Shown in pieces: positions 20,331 through 31,057 of a stretch of 64,000 bases of DNA. The position numbers and the translations under genes are program-made. Under the pieces are notes generated by a model, which worked only from the letters and a program-made list of their open reading frames with translations, searched no databases and was not told the DNA's origin. The stretch is from Pomphorhynchus laevis (taxonomy: Eukaryota > Acanthocephala > Palaeacanthocephala > Echinorhynchida > Pomphorhynchidae). Each line of letters opens with the position of its first letter. Positions within the stretch are counted from its first letter, which is position 1. The stretch covers positions 1 to 64,000 of the forward strand of contig WNNJ02001383.1 in assembly GCA_012934845.2 (NCBI GenBank), in the 5' to 3' direction.

Positions 20331-20444
20331 TAGTCAGTGTTTTTCCTTCTCTTTTTTCTTTCTGATTAATTGTACGAATTTAATGTGATAATTAAATTTT
20401 TTATTTCAGTGTGTTTTTGTCTCTTTCTGGGAACTAGCAGCGGA
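20331..20444. other. Junction between LINE F2 and the RTE
   Basis: T-rich sequence with no feature of its own. Confidence 0.3.
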
Positions 20445-22655
20445 GTACTATCGAAATTTCTGGGCGACTCCGTGATTTAGTAATGGAGGTTAGCCGCTAC
20501 GACGATCGGCTCATTAAAATAACCAGTGACAGAGGACCGCATAGCTCACATTTTCTCTGCATATGCACCACAGACTGGACGTAGTTAAACAGAAAAAGAC
20601 GCTTTTTGGGAAACGCTGGATTGTCACATACGGGAAATCTGTTCTACCGACTACACCATAATTGATGGAGACCTCAACGGGCATGTCGGTCATACTGCTT
20701 ATGGATCTCCATGACATGGTGACAGGGGCTATGGACGACGAAATAAGGATGGAGAATTCATAATTGAGTTTGCTGACTCGCATGATCTTGTTCTTACCAA
20801 TACGTGGTTCATCAAGCGACCCACGCAGGTTCCTACCTATTATAGCGCGGACACTAAAACTCAAATCGATTATATTCTAGTGCAGTGTAAGCACTTGTCC
20901 GCCGTACCTAATGCTAAGGTCGTACCATACGAGACATTCCCGATAATTGCAGTCATTAAAATCAAACCACCCCATCAAAAAGTGATGGATAAGCGCACGG
21001 GATCATCTAGAACAAAATGATGGTGTTCGGCGATATTAAAGCATAGGTGATCTCGAAGATACGGCTTCCCGAAGAAACAACAGTTGAAGAAACGTGGATC
21101 AAGACTGGACATATAGCGCATACGATAGCGGATAAAACACTTAGTCGTACAAAAGCTGGAAAAAGATACATTAAGCGTGACACGTGACTCTAAACGGAAG
21201 ATGTAAAAGCAAAAGTCAAATATAGCGAATGACTATTTTGTGCATATCTAGCGAGAAGACACATACAAACTGGAATACATACCATTTAGCAAATAGAAAC
21301 GCTAAGAAAGCCGTTGCAGTTGCCAGAGCCGTTCACTATGATAATGTCCAAAAAAAATACTCAATACACGAGATGGTAAGCGATACTTATTTCGGCTTGT
21401 GAAGCGAAGGCATCAAAATACGCAGGATATCGAAAAGTTTTACTGCATCAATGCAAGAGACGGTAAACTATTAATCGATCGACAAAAAGTTCGAGGGAGA
21501 TGGCGTGATCATTTTAAGGGAATCTCAAATGAAGAGTTTCTGCATCCCCAATTTCAGAAGTTGCAGTAACGTCCATACAATTACCTCAAATAAGTGAGGA
21601 CGATTGTGAAGGAAGCATTAAAGCGTATAATGACAAGTAAAGCCACAGGCCCAGACGACATTTCGACTGGGCTCTGCAAGGCAAAAAGCTGGGACCCAGT
21701 CCCCTAGCTACCCAGCTTCTTTAATAAGATCATTGATGAGCATAGGATACCGAGCGGTGGGCAGAGCAGTACCACCATACCGATATGGAAAAAGAAGGGG
21801 AATCGAGCTGACTGTTCCAGTTACTGCCCAATTCGATTGTTCTCGCAAACTATGAAAATGTTCGAGCGTATCCTAGACACGCGTACTCCACATTGCATTC
21901 TTGGACTCAGAGAAAGCTTTCGACCGTGTCCCAAATGAATTAATATGGTATGCACTGCCACATCATCAAGTTCCGGAGCATTTAATCCGATGGGTGATGA
22001 TACTCTACCATAACGCCGAAAGACGGGTTTTAAGTACAGCTGGAATGTCACATCATTTCGAATATCAGTGGGCGTTCATCAGGGAAGCGCTCTCACACCG
22101 GCCTTATTCAACATAGTCATAGACTCTATAACGCGTGATATCCAAAAACCGATTCCTCACACAATTATATACGCAGACGATGTCTGGATAGCGACGGACA
22201 ACAAAAAATACTTGGAAGAATCAACTAAAGTCTGGAATAACAGACTCATTCAATTCGGACTACGACTTAATATAGACAATACCTAATACCTAACAACAGA
22301 CCCACAGGAAAGTAGGACCATCAACATCAACGGCATTGATTTGAGACGTATGGACAAGTTTAAGTACAACGGAACAATACTATCGGCAAGTGGCGACCTG
22401 ATTCATGAAATCACGGCACGAATAAACTTAGCGTGGAAAAAATGGCGAATGGCAACAGGCGTTTTATGTGACCGCCGAATTAAAGACCATCTAAAGTCAA
22501 AGATCTATCGCTTAATCATCCGCCCTGTGGCCATGTACGGCACAGAGTGTTGGCCTATTACCAAGGCAGTGGAAAGACGCCTAGCGGTCATGGAGACTGA
22601 AATGCTGCGATGGATAAGTAGCTGTATTATGCCAGCTACTGTTTCAGAGTAATCG
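20445..22655 (+). pseudogene. RTE-clade LINE, decayed
   Basis: Endonuclease: FSAYAPQTG (near 20553), DGDLNGHVG (near 20660), TQIDYILVQ. Linker: AKRNAKKAVAVARAVHYDN (near 21290). RT: SKATGPDDI, IPIWKKKGN, LDSEKAFDRVPNELIWYALP (near 21903), VHQGSALTPALF (near 22071), IIYADDVWIA, and after the palm KWRMATGVLCDRR, PVAMYGTECWPI. This order and wording is typical of RTE/BovB RTs. About 25 residues including the QxGFRPGRS motif are missing at ~21890, and several shifts occur. It lacks the usual C-terminal WYGHV block, being cut at ~22655. Confidence 0.82.
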
Positions 22656-23480
22656 TATCACAAAAATAAAAACAGTTCACAAGAACTTTGAGTACTGTTT
22701 AAAATTATGGAATGAAACGAACTTAAATAAAATATTATTTGAAGCTCGTCTTTTGCGGTAGGAACATGTTCAACATTTAAAAAGTAAAAGAGGAAACGAC
22801 CAACATTGAATTAAGAAATTTTGAACCTTGATCCAGTAGGGTAGGACTACATCAGCAACAAAACTGATAAGTATCGACAACCTAGAACAAGCTAAAACAA
22901 TGGCGTTAGACGATACAATTGGAAATACTTCCGTTCGTCGAAAATTAGTTGATCTCCGTCCATCAGCAAATCCCTTGTACAATGAAGTAATTTTGCAAAG
23001 CCTATTAAAAAACCTGGTTCAACATAATGATGTCCGTTTTTGAGCATATTTGTGCTAAAGACATTATAAGTGCGTCGAGGGGAACTCATGGTTATCCAAG
23101 TCAGGTTCATCAAGTATAGATGCAAACTTTTGGCGTAGGATGCTGTGTTTTTTTGGTACTGCTTCATCGCAACTAGCTTCACGCTTGGCGGAATTCACAA
23201 TTAAAATTGCTAGTGAACATATTGATTCAAATGACTTAGGTGATTTTACCGGGCGTGATACCTATTGAATCATATGTAATGTACTGGCTAAGCTAATAGA
23301 GAAAGGCCTACAACCTGTTTGCACAAACATTCAACTACGCGCTGGTCAACGATGCGGTGTCGAAGCAGCAATTCATTCAATCCATGAAAACTTTGGTTTA
23401 AGCGATACATTATGTGTCATTGAATTAGATGCAAAAAAATACCTTTGATACAATTAACATAGCGTTTGCAAGAACGCCAT
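22656..23480 (+). pseudogene. RLE-type LINE, N-terminal half of RT (interrupted)
   Basis: Readable parts include LAKLIEKGLQPVCTNIQLRAGQRCGVEAAIH spread over 23289-23375, and the palm start IELDAKxxFDTINI ending at 23460. I know this wording (AGxxxGxEAAIH...LDAxNAFN) from a widespread invertebrate LINE group carrying a restriction-like endonuclease near the C-terminus. The frame stops where another LINE has inserted. The second half, with YADD-like, Zn and nuclease motifs, is at 25935-27410. Confidence 0.6.
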
Positions 23481-25934
23481 AAACGCCATGTTTGTAAGAA
23501 CGGTAAACGCCTCAGTCTAGCCAATGTCTACATCCGTCCAGGGGAGTTTCACAAGAACCGCGACCACCTGGATAGTATTATTGATATCGGCTATGACATG
23601 GTACTTGGTGACTTCAACGACAGAACTGGTCGTTGGATTAATGCAGCACTCCGCAGAGCCAGGAACGGTTATCTTATTCACAAACCACCGTCCCCACCTT
23701 TCATTGCACATTAACAAATTCACTCCTCGATTTATTACTGTTCCATGAGAGGTGGTTGTTGAAACCCCACTGTACGAAGCAGTCGCGACAACATCTGTTA
23801 ACCTCTCATGACTTGATTAGTTGGCGTATAAAAGATGATTCGCTGCTCCGAAGGAGATTCCACTCTGATTCCTATCAGAGTGGCTTTCTTTCAGACAGCT
23901 ATCCAACGCTTCCCCCAAATTGGTATTGAGAGTTTAACAGAATTTAATTCCTACCTCTCCTTGCAAGCTACAGCGATACTTTTGACTACCTACAAAAGTC
24001 GTGTTTATAGTCCCACTCCGACAAGACTCAAGACCTTAGCGTATATGCGCCGTCTTCCCAATCTCTCTGCTTCTGCCAGGCAAGTTCTCTCGAAAGAATA
24101 TTGGAGCAATAGATATAGGTTCCAACTTGGTAAGGATAGGGCAAGCGTCGCTACCCTGAATATGGAAGATATTCAAGAATGAGAAGTTTGTCTGTTGGAA
24201 GGATAGAACCTTGGGTTGGATTGGTAAAATAGGTCTTTACAAAGTTTTGTAGTCACTATGTTTACATAATTATGGAGCCACTCAATCACCTCAACCAATC
24301 CCGTCTTAGGGAGACTTTAGGAGTAGGGATCTATCTGTCACAGATATTCTTAACTCCTGGAGGCCTCTTTCGGGCATATCCAAATCCGTCGCTTCACTCT
24401 CTTCTCGTGTCTGATAGCTTTTGATAGCCGAACAAAGAATAGAAGTGGTTGTCACAATGCTTTTAGCTGCCCCATCCGATGTGGCCGGCAACATCATTAG
24501 CAGACAAATATTTTTACTAAAGAACAATCCTAAAGACCTGCGGCCCATATCGATTCAAAATTCCCTCGTCTCGATCTACGAAAAAGGGCTTGCGCGTAGA
24601 ATCCGCGATCATCTAAGTAGGCGAAATTTAATCCCACCAGGTTTCCATGGGATCGTCAAAGGTCGCTCGGCCCATTCAGCAGTAGGTGAAGTGCATCAGT
24701 TTTGTCAGGAGAATAGTCATCAACTTTCTTTGGCTGTTTTCCATAATTTTTCTGCGGCATTTGACCGCATCTCCATTCTCTTTGTTATCTCTTCTATAAG
24801 GTCCCTTGGATTGCTGCGAGAATTGTTAGCAGGATGGAGATACTGCTGTATACCAAGCGATTCTATTATGAAGACAATCCTGATGCGCGTCAGTTCTTCC
24901 CTATCACGGGTGTGCCCCAAGGATATTCTCTTTCTACTATCTTGTTTCTTGCTGCCTTCATTGAACTCTTTAAAATATTTAAACGCGAACAACGTCTAGT
25001 GGTATATGCTGATGATACCACAGCCCTGTTCTCTGGACGCAGGTGCAAAGACGTAGTCTCGGACATCGGCCGATTCTTTTTAAGATTAAAAGACCAGTTA
25101 GTCCGGTCCAATCTTATTTTAAACTCCGCTAAATCGCAGGTGGTTGTCTAACACGGCACCCCTGCAACAAAGCAAAAACTTATGAGATTAGCACTCTCTG
25201 CCCTCTCCTCCATTTTGACTATTCAGCCACTCCCTACCTGCACGACTCGAGTAAAATACCTGGGGTTCACCATTACGGTGAACTGGTCGGCGAAAGCAGA
25301 CCTGGATGAACTTAAATGTTTCCTGAAGAGAGCTATGTGGGCCCTGAAACGGGCCCAGTATCTGTCATTGAAAGGGAAAACTCAGGTGCGTCTTTGGGGC
25401 ACTTGGTCTATCTCGGGTTAGTCTTCTTTTATAGAGGACTTCCCCCCAGAGCAAAGGCTAAGGTTTCTCAGGCTCTTCGTCTCTCGTTTACCCAGCATAG
25501 TCCGCCTCGATTGGATTGGATAGCTGGATTGAACGATTAGTTGGATAGCTGTCTGAAAGAAAGCCACTCTGATAGGAATCAGAGTGGAATCTCCTTCGGA
25601 GCAGCGAATCATCTTTTATACGCCAACTAATCAAGTCATGAGAGGTTAACAGATGTTGTCGCGACTGCTTCGTACAGTGGGGTTTCAACAACCACCTCTC
25701 ATGGAACTCTTCGAGGGGGGGGTGAAAAACCCCGGGTGGTTTAGTCGAAAGGCGGAGTATTGGATTGGCTGGATGGCTCAGATTTCACCGAACCTGAAGC
25801 CATAAATATAGAGGACTGAACATAAAAGGAAAAAAGAAGATTTCTGACAAGTTTTTGATTTTTCTTTCTTTATTTGTCATTATTTATTTAACCGCTGTAT
25901 TATTGTTTTTAAGAAAATCTTTATTATTATTACG
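23481..25934 (+). pseudogene. LINE E3 (APE-type, I/R1-like RT), inserted in the RLE LINE
   Basis: Endonuclease C-half: ANVYIRPGEFHKNRDH, VLGDFNDRTGRWINAALRRA. RT: GFHGIVKGRSAHSAVGE, AAFDRISI, GVPQGYSLSTILF, LVVYADDTTALFSGRR, then VKYLGFTITVNWSAKADLD. It is about 85-90% like the copy at 41788-44074, and both begin at the same point (TTGTAAGAACGGTAA), already inside the endonuclease. Several frame breaks; P-to-other changes in PQG..LSP. The tail is a (TTA)n-rich stretch near 25920. It contains a flipped duplicate of its own sequence at 25541-25706. The family is not firmly assigned. Confidence 0.75.
25541..25706 (-). repeat. Inverted templated duplicate of 23742-23907
   Basis: This ~166-bp block is the reverse complement of a stretch in the same LINE about 1.8 kb upstream, with no difference noticed. 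It replaces roughly 35 bases that the sister copy at 43830-43865 retains. The pattern fits template switching during reverse transcription or repair. Confidence 0.85.
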
Positions 25935-27410
25935 TAAGTCCTGCATTTTCTTGTGCTTTGAATAATATTAATGGCAGCTCAATTACATCATGTTAAAAAT
26001 AGTTTTTTAGTGAAGAGAGTATCATTCAGGGTTATCCCCTTGCAATTAGAGCTTTTGCTGCGTCATCAATGCCACCATGAATGTTGCATCCTGAAGTGCC
26101 TAACGTCAAGCTTAGATGGTTTGCTGATGATGGGAATTGTGTTGCTAATCTCATTGACCTCGAGCGTATATGGTACTTGATTCGTGAATACGAGTCAATG
26201 TTCGGTTATACGGTTAACGAAAGCAAGTGCAACGTTTTGGTTCATTTAAGTGTTGGTACAGTTGACAAAGAGAGTTTCAAATATCAAGATATAAATGTGG
26301 TTGATGATGAGCTTGTGATTCTTGGTTCTCCTGACGGAACAAAATAATTTATCAATAAGCATGTGTCGGAAAGAGTATCGAAGTGGTGCTCGATTCTTAA
26401 TAGATTGAGTGATATTTCAAACATTCATCCTCATGCTGTATATAAGGCATTGACGCAATCGATTCAATTCAAATGGAATTATTTTGCAACGGACGTGTTC
26501 AATATCATCTGTGATTTGTGTAGAACATGGGAGTTCTCACTTTTTTATGATTTACTAACACTTCCTCATAAGTAAGGCTGTCTGGGAATCAATGACGGTT
26601 TATGTGGTGAAATCCTCACAAAGTCACAAGAGTTAATTACATGAAATGTACACAATTAAAAAGTAAAAACTATAAGAGAGAATCATGGAAATATCTGAAT
26701 TTGATTCAGAAACGAATCTTCTTCTATGTGTGCGTCACATGTGGGTTCTTTTTGGCTATATGCAAGATCGTTCAAACAAAGAAACGACTTCTTATCAAAG
26801 CAAGAATTTCATGACGCTTTGTCTGTGCGTTACAAAATGCGGTCCAGAGATGCGACTAAGTTTTGTTCATGTGGAGAAGTGTATTCGGTGAGACATGCTA
26901 TCTCATGTAGAGTAGGAGGTGTGACAATAACTTGCCACAATGTAGTAAGAGATTTCATTGCGTATAAACTTGAAAAAGTATGGGCAAATGAAGTTGTTGA
27001 GCCTAAATTACAGGTTATACCGGAGAATCTTGTGTTCGAAAAGTCAAGAACTACCAGAGAAAGGGACGCTCGCTTAAATATAAGTTGTAATGGTCTCTTT
27101 GGGGATAAGACATGACGGTCCATGTTGGACAGATGTATATATATTCATTTGGCATCGTCTTATATTAACGACTCTACGAACCCATACACTTACCACGAAA
27201 AGAGAAAATATGCCAAAACCGGAACGGGTAACATCGATTGAGCTCTCTGAATTTCATCTATTTATTGTATCCATTACTGATGGATTTGGTCAAAATGCAA
27301 ATGACAGGATTATCAACAAACGATACGAGATTTGCGCATCACCTTGAGTCTTAAATTGGCGAAAGTTGTTGTATTGTGTATAAGAGCTTTTCGGCGAGCA
27401 ACAAATTGAA
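25935..27410 (+). pseudogene. RLE-type LINE, C-terminal half (RT palm, CCHC, restriction-like endonuclease)
   Basis: It continues the element at 22.7-23.5 kb. RT: IIQGYPLAIRAFAASSMP, LRWFADDGN (catalytic ADD, ~26110), then HPHAVYKALTQSIQFKWNY. Next QEFHDALSVRYKM, a zinc motif CSCGEVYSVRHAISC (C-C-H-C, ~26857), RHDN-like CHNVVRD, and the nuclease stretch RERDARLNI, corresponding to PDARLDI of PD-(D/E)XK enzymes. It ends with LCIRAFRRATN. The nuclease cuts the target DNA for priming in R2/NeSL-type LINEs. Several stops and shifts: inactive. Confidence 0.68.
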
Positions 27411-27732
27411 GAATTTCAGTATATACGGCTTGATGTTTGTTTTCATGTTGTTAATTATGAAAAAATTAATTAAAAAATTATTATATAGAAAGATAGATAT
27501 TTATTTATAGTGGCAAATGCGTCAAAGGAAAAGAAAAAATATGAGAAACAAAATAAAATGTAAAATGAAATAATCCTTGAAAATATATGCTTTAAGGAAA
27601 TGTCCCAATCCACTTACACATCGTAATTTATTATGCATATAGTAATGCCTTATAAGCGACACTAACAGTTCGTGTCGAACTTTAACAAATCTGTTGAAAA
27701 ATCTAAATAAATAACATCTACAGCGCATACTA
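27411..27732. other. 3' flank, no gene seen
   Basis: AT-rich DNA, probably the 3' untranslated tail of the RLE LINE and its flank; a GTGGCAAATGCGTC phrase near 27510 resembles the end of the LINE A family. Confidence 0.35.
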
Positions 27733-29396
27733 AAAAAGATTTATTTTAACGTGGCAAATGCGTGCCAGCGCACGCTTAAATGACCACAACAAAACAAATG
27801 TAAATCATGTGTCGAGAAGGTGTGAACGGAGGAGGTGTTTGAATGTGATCAAGGAGGGAGCGCGGCGGAAGTCGAGAGAGAGTTGATTCCAGGCGAGTGA
27901 GGCGGTGACGAGGAAGGATCGGAGACCGTAGTTGTTGGAGAAATTGGGAACGTGGAGGAATAGGGTATGACGGGAACGCATCGATAGCGAGGTGGGGCGA
28001 GTGTCGTCTAAGAAAGGAAGGTTGATGAACAATGGGGAGCCGACAGCGATGAGACGAGAAGTTACGAGAAAAAGGCGGAGTTTGATGCGGATGTGGATGG
28101 TGGGCCATGAGAGTTGGGAAAACTATGTGGATGTGTGGTCGAAGCGACGGAGACGAAAGAGCACTCGAACGGCGGTGTTGATTATTCGTTGTAGGGGTAG
28201 GATTATGGATTTTAGAGAAATGGCGAAAAGGCTAAGGCAGTAATCGATTTTAGGGAAAAGAAGCGATGAAAAAAGATACATACAAGAACGGAAGTCGATA
28301 AGGGAGCGGATACGGCGAATGTCACGGAGAATTAGGTTAAATGAGCGGACCTTGTCACGGACGAAGGGTTTAAGGAAAATGTGATCATCGAAATGGAAGC
28401 CTAAGAAAGTGAGATTGTGTACTATGGGGATGATCTATGAGGCAAAAGATACAGTGGAAGGAGATATGTTTGGTTTACAGGGGAGGATCCTCATCATTTT
28501 GGACTTTTCGGGGTTTAGATCGAGATGGAGATTGGAGAGACGTTTGTAGATAGAAGAAAGACAGTTGAAGGCAAAAATGCCGATATCGTGTACGCGATGT
28601 GCGGGTGCATGAGCATAGATGAGGATGTCATCGGCGTATCGCATTACGTTAAAGGGGAAAGATTTGATAAACGGAGAGAGATCGTCAAGCAGAAGAGAGA
28701 AAAGCAGGGGACCTAGGACTGAACCTTGTGGGACCCCGCAAAAAATAGAGATGGGATGGGAGGATGATGAATTAGAACAGACGCGAAAGGAACGGTCGGA
28801 TAGATATGAGGCAAACCATGCTACGGAGGAGGAAGAAAAGCCGTAATCATAACGAAGGCGAGAAAGGAGGACGGAGTGGTTGACAATGTCGAAGGCGGAG
28901 GAGAGGTCGAGGGAGATGAGAAAACTATATAGAGCCTTGTCTCGAGAATTGAGTAAGTCGTTGTAAACTTTCATGCATGCGATTTCTCTGGAGTGATTAG
29001 AGCGGAAAGCGGATTGGAAAGGAGGGTACAGATTGGATGAGGAGAGATAAGCGTTGATCTGTATTAAGATGATGCGTTCTAAGAGCTTAGAAAGAGTAGG
29101 GAGTAGTGAAATGGGGCGATAGCTAGAAGGAATGGAGGGGTCGAGCGGTTGTATCTTAAGGAGGGGACGAACGATTGCGGATTTCCAGTGTGAAGGGAAG
29201 ATACGACTGCGGATGGACGAGTTAAACAAGGTTGTGATAAATGGGGATATTGATGAGCATTTGGATTTTAATATGTGAGTAGGCAGGGGATCGGCAGTTG
29301 AGGTTTTGATGGGCAAGGACATGATGACAGATGATACTTCGGTAAGTGAGACAGGGAGAAAATGAAAGAGTTCCGGAAGGATGATACTGAACAAAA
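27733..29396 (-). mobile_element. LINE B, 5'-truncated copy of the LINE A family
   Basis: A 319-residue minus-strand frame (28435-29394) holds the RT: VRPLLKIQPLDPSIPSSYRP, SAFDIVNHSVLLSRLRYDYG, GVPQGSVLGPLLF and YADDILIYAHAP. The C-terminal domain is in another frame (27776-28108). It ends in the same GCGTGC/GCACGC hairpin and TTAAAATAAATC tail. Over the shared part it is almost identical to LINE A, including unusual stretches, but extends ~300 bases further upstream. This points to recent activity of one lineage. It abuts unrelated DNA at 29397 without an obvious duplication. Confidence 0.82.
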
Positions 29397-29687
29397 TTCA
29401 GCTACCCATCTCTTTTGAGCAGAAATTAAATTAGATAGACACGATCGAGTAATCTTAATCTATGCTAAGAATCCTTTAGTATGTGATGAATCTCTAAGTG
29501 CTAACGCTTTTTTTAAGCATTCACTCTAGAATCTTACATAAGACACTGGTGAGACTAATAGATATATAATCCATGTAGGTAGAAGGCAGTTGCTTTTCTG
29601 GACTCGGCACGTCTATAGCTCTTCTTTAAACATCAAAAATCCACGCATATTCAAGTTATGCTTGAATATTTTGGTAATATCTAGGGT
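29397..29687. other. No recognisable gene
   Basis: Short open frame from 29590 runs into the dispersed repeat; nothing else supported. Confidence 0.35.
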
Positions 29688-29945
29688 CCATGTAGACGAC
29701 AAATTACGAAGGAAAAAAGATCTACTCTATCGGGAGTTACTTAAAAGTGATTGTTCGAAAGCTGGAGATCCTGATTAAGCTCATAATTTTTGATGGGAAT
29801 AAGACCACCAATGGATACGAAGTTAAGATATCATCATTCAATTCGCTTTTAAAAGGGATTTAAAGCTGATAAAAAACTGACTTCTGAACCGTTGTTTCAC
29901 ATTGCATAAATGCGTTTTGGTTATAAATTAATAATAAATGTAAAT
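29688..29945 (+). repeat. Dispersed repeat, copy 2
   Basis: Second copy of the repeat at 4073-4360, same orientation. The tail frame RELLKSDCSKAGDPD ends in a stop at the same position. Upstream, 29590-29687 stays open (KNPRIFKLCLNILVIS), hinting at a longer lost coding region that I cannot identify. Confidence 0.55.
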
Positions 29946-30367
29946 GAATGGATAAGTCACATAATGGATAAGAAAGTTCAGGATTTTCAAACTACGCAAT
30001 ATAATTGAAATATTGTTTATTTCAAATAGTATTTTCTAATTGTTTTATACAACGATAGCAGTAGTATTTGTGACTTCCCCAATTTTTTATTTCGTTAAAT
30101 ACTGCGCTGAATTTTCCAAATAAAATTTATAATTTGTTAAGGACATCATTTGTAAATTATGCCACTGTTTGCAAACGACATCATTTAAATTGACAATTTT
30201 ACAAATGTCAATTTAAATTGACATTATTTACAAATGATTTCAGGGACAACATTTTATAAGTGGATGTTTCTAAGTTTCCACGAATTGCTTACTGAAACTC
30301 AAAGAATCTAGTAGTACAAATTAATATTTAGAAAATCCAACCGAGTTTAAACACATAGATAATTGTA
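29946..30367. other. AT-rich DNA with a nested hairpin
   Basis: ATCATTTGTAAAT (30145-30157) pairs with ATTTACAAATGAT (30226-30238), and an inner AAATTGACA/TGTCAATTT hairpin lies between them. No gene. Confidence 0.55.
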
Positions 30368-30430
30368 AATAGTTGATAATGATTCATTATTGATAAAGAA
30401 TTATTGGAGCTGGATCAAAAAATTTGAGAT
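30368..30430 (+). repeat. Single arm of the foldback repeat family
   Basis: It matches the outer end of the foldbacks at 2765 and 57165 (TAGTTGATAATGATTCATTA, ATTGGAGCTGGATC) but stops before the CTGAAGA core. Truncated where the next LINE's 5' region begins. Confidence 0.6.
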
Positions 30431-30687
30431 CTTTAAAAAGTTTGAGATATGAAGTAAATACATGTTCTAGCTAATTACAATAAATAACATACATAAATAC
30501 ATCATTATAATCTTCGACGACAACCAACGACAACCTTCGACGACAACCATCGACGACCATCCGCTTGACAATTATCGACAATCATCGACAACCATCGACG
30601 ACATCCGCTCACTACTTACAACTAACGACTTGCAGACTAACGGAGTTTAAACATTCTTGATTATAACTAACTAATTAACATTGTATT
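30431..30687 (+). promoter_or_regulatory. Probable LINE 5' untranslated region with CGACAACCAT repeats
   Basis: From about 30515 to 30605 the phrase CGACGACAACCATCGACGAC and variants are reiterated five or six times, directly before an ORF1-type frame. LINE 5' UTRs often carry such internal promoter repeats, but promoter activity here is only inferred from position. Confidence 0.35.
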
Positions 30688-31056
30688 ATGGCAAAGAGAA
30701 AGCTAACTAAAAATGTCGGCCATCAACTCAAGTCCGTCAAGGAAGCTTACATCGAAAAGCAAATTGGATGCGACAACAAGAACTGCAATGTTTGGACTCA
30801 CGTTGCCATTCCTTTCACTGACGAGAACAACGTTTCAAATCGGAATTTCCTCTGCGGCTTCTGTTGTGCTGCCCTCGTAAGTAAGCTAATGAAGAATGAC
30901 CACTCATACGGTGGAGACGTTCTGAACGCTAACGAAACAGATTTGTGCTCAATAAATTCACTTGATGATATCTCTCAGTCGACTCAGACCGCTGTTATAC
31001 ATGGAACATCAACAAACGACAACATATCTTCCAATCTATCGTCGTCATCCGTTTGA
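30688..31056 (+). pseudogene. LINE ORF1 N-terminus with PHD-like Zn finger
   Basis: 122 residues: a basic start (AKRKLTKN), then the finger IGCDNKNCNVWTHVAIP ... NFLCGFCCAALV, with Cys-Cys-Trp-Cys-Cys spacing as in LINE H's ORF1 (CSSEDCSVWTSV...YCGYCCASLL). A Ser/Asn-rich tail follows. The reading frame is cut at SSSSV where the A-run of minus-strand LINE C begins, so that insertion destroyed it; no continuation was found beyond LINE C. The start ATG is preceded by a purine at -3 (TTATGG context). ORF1 proteins package LINE RNA. Confidence 0.65.
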
Positions 31057-31057
31057 A

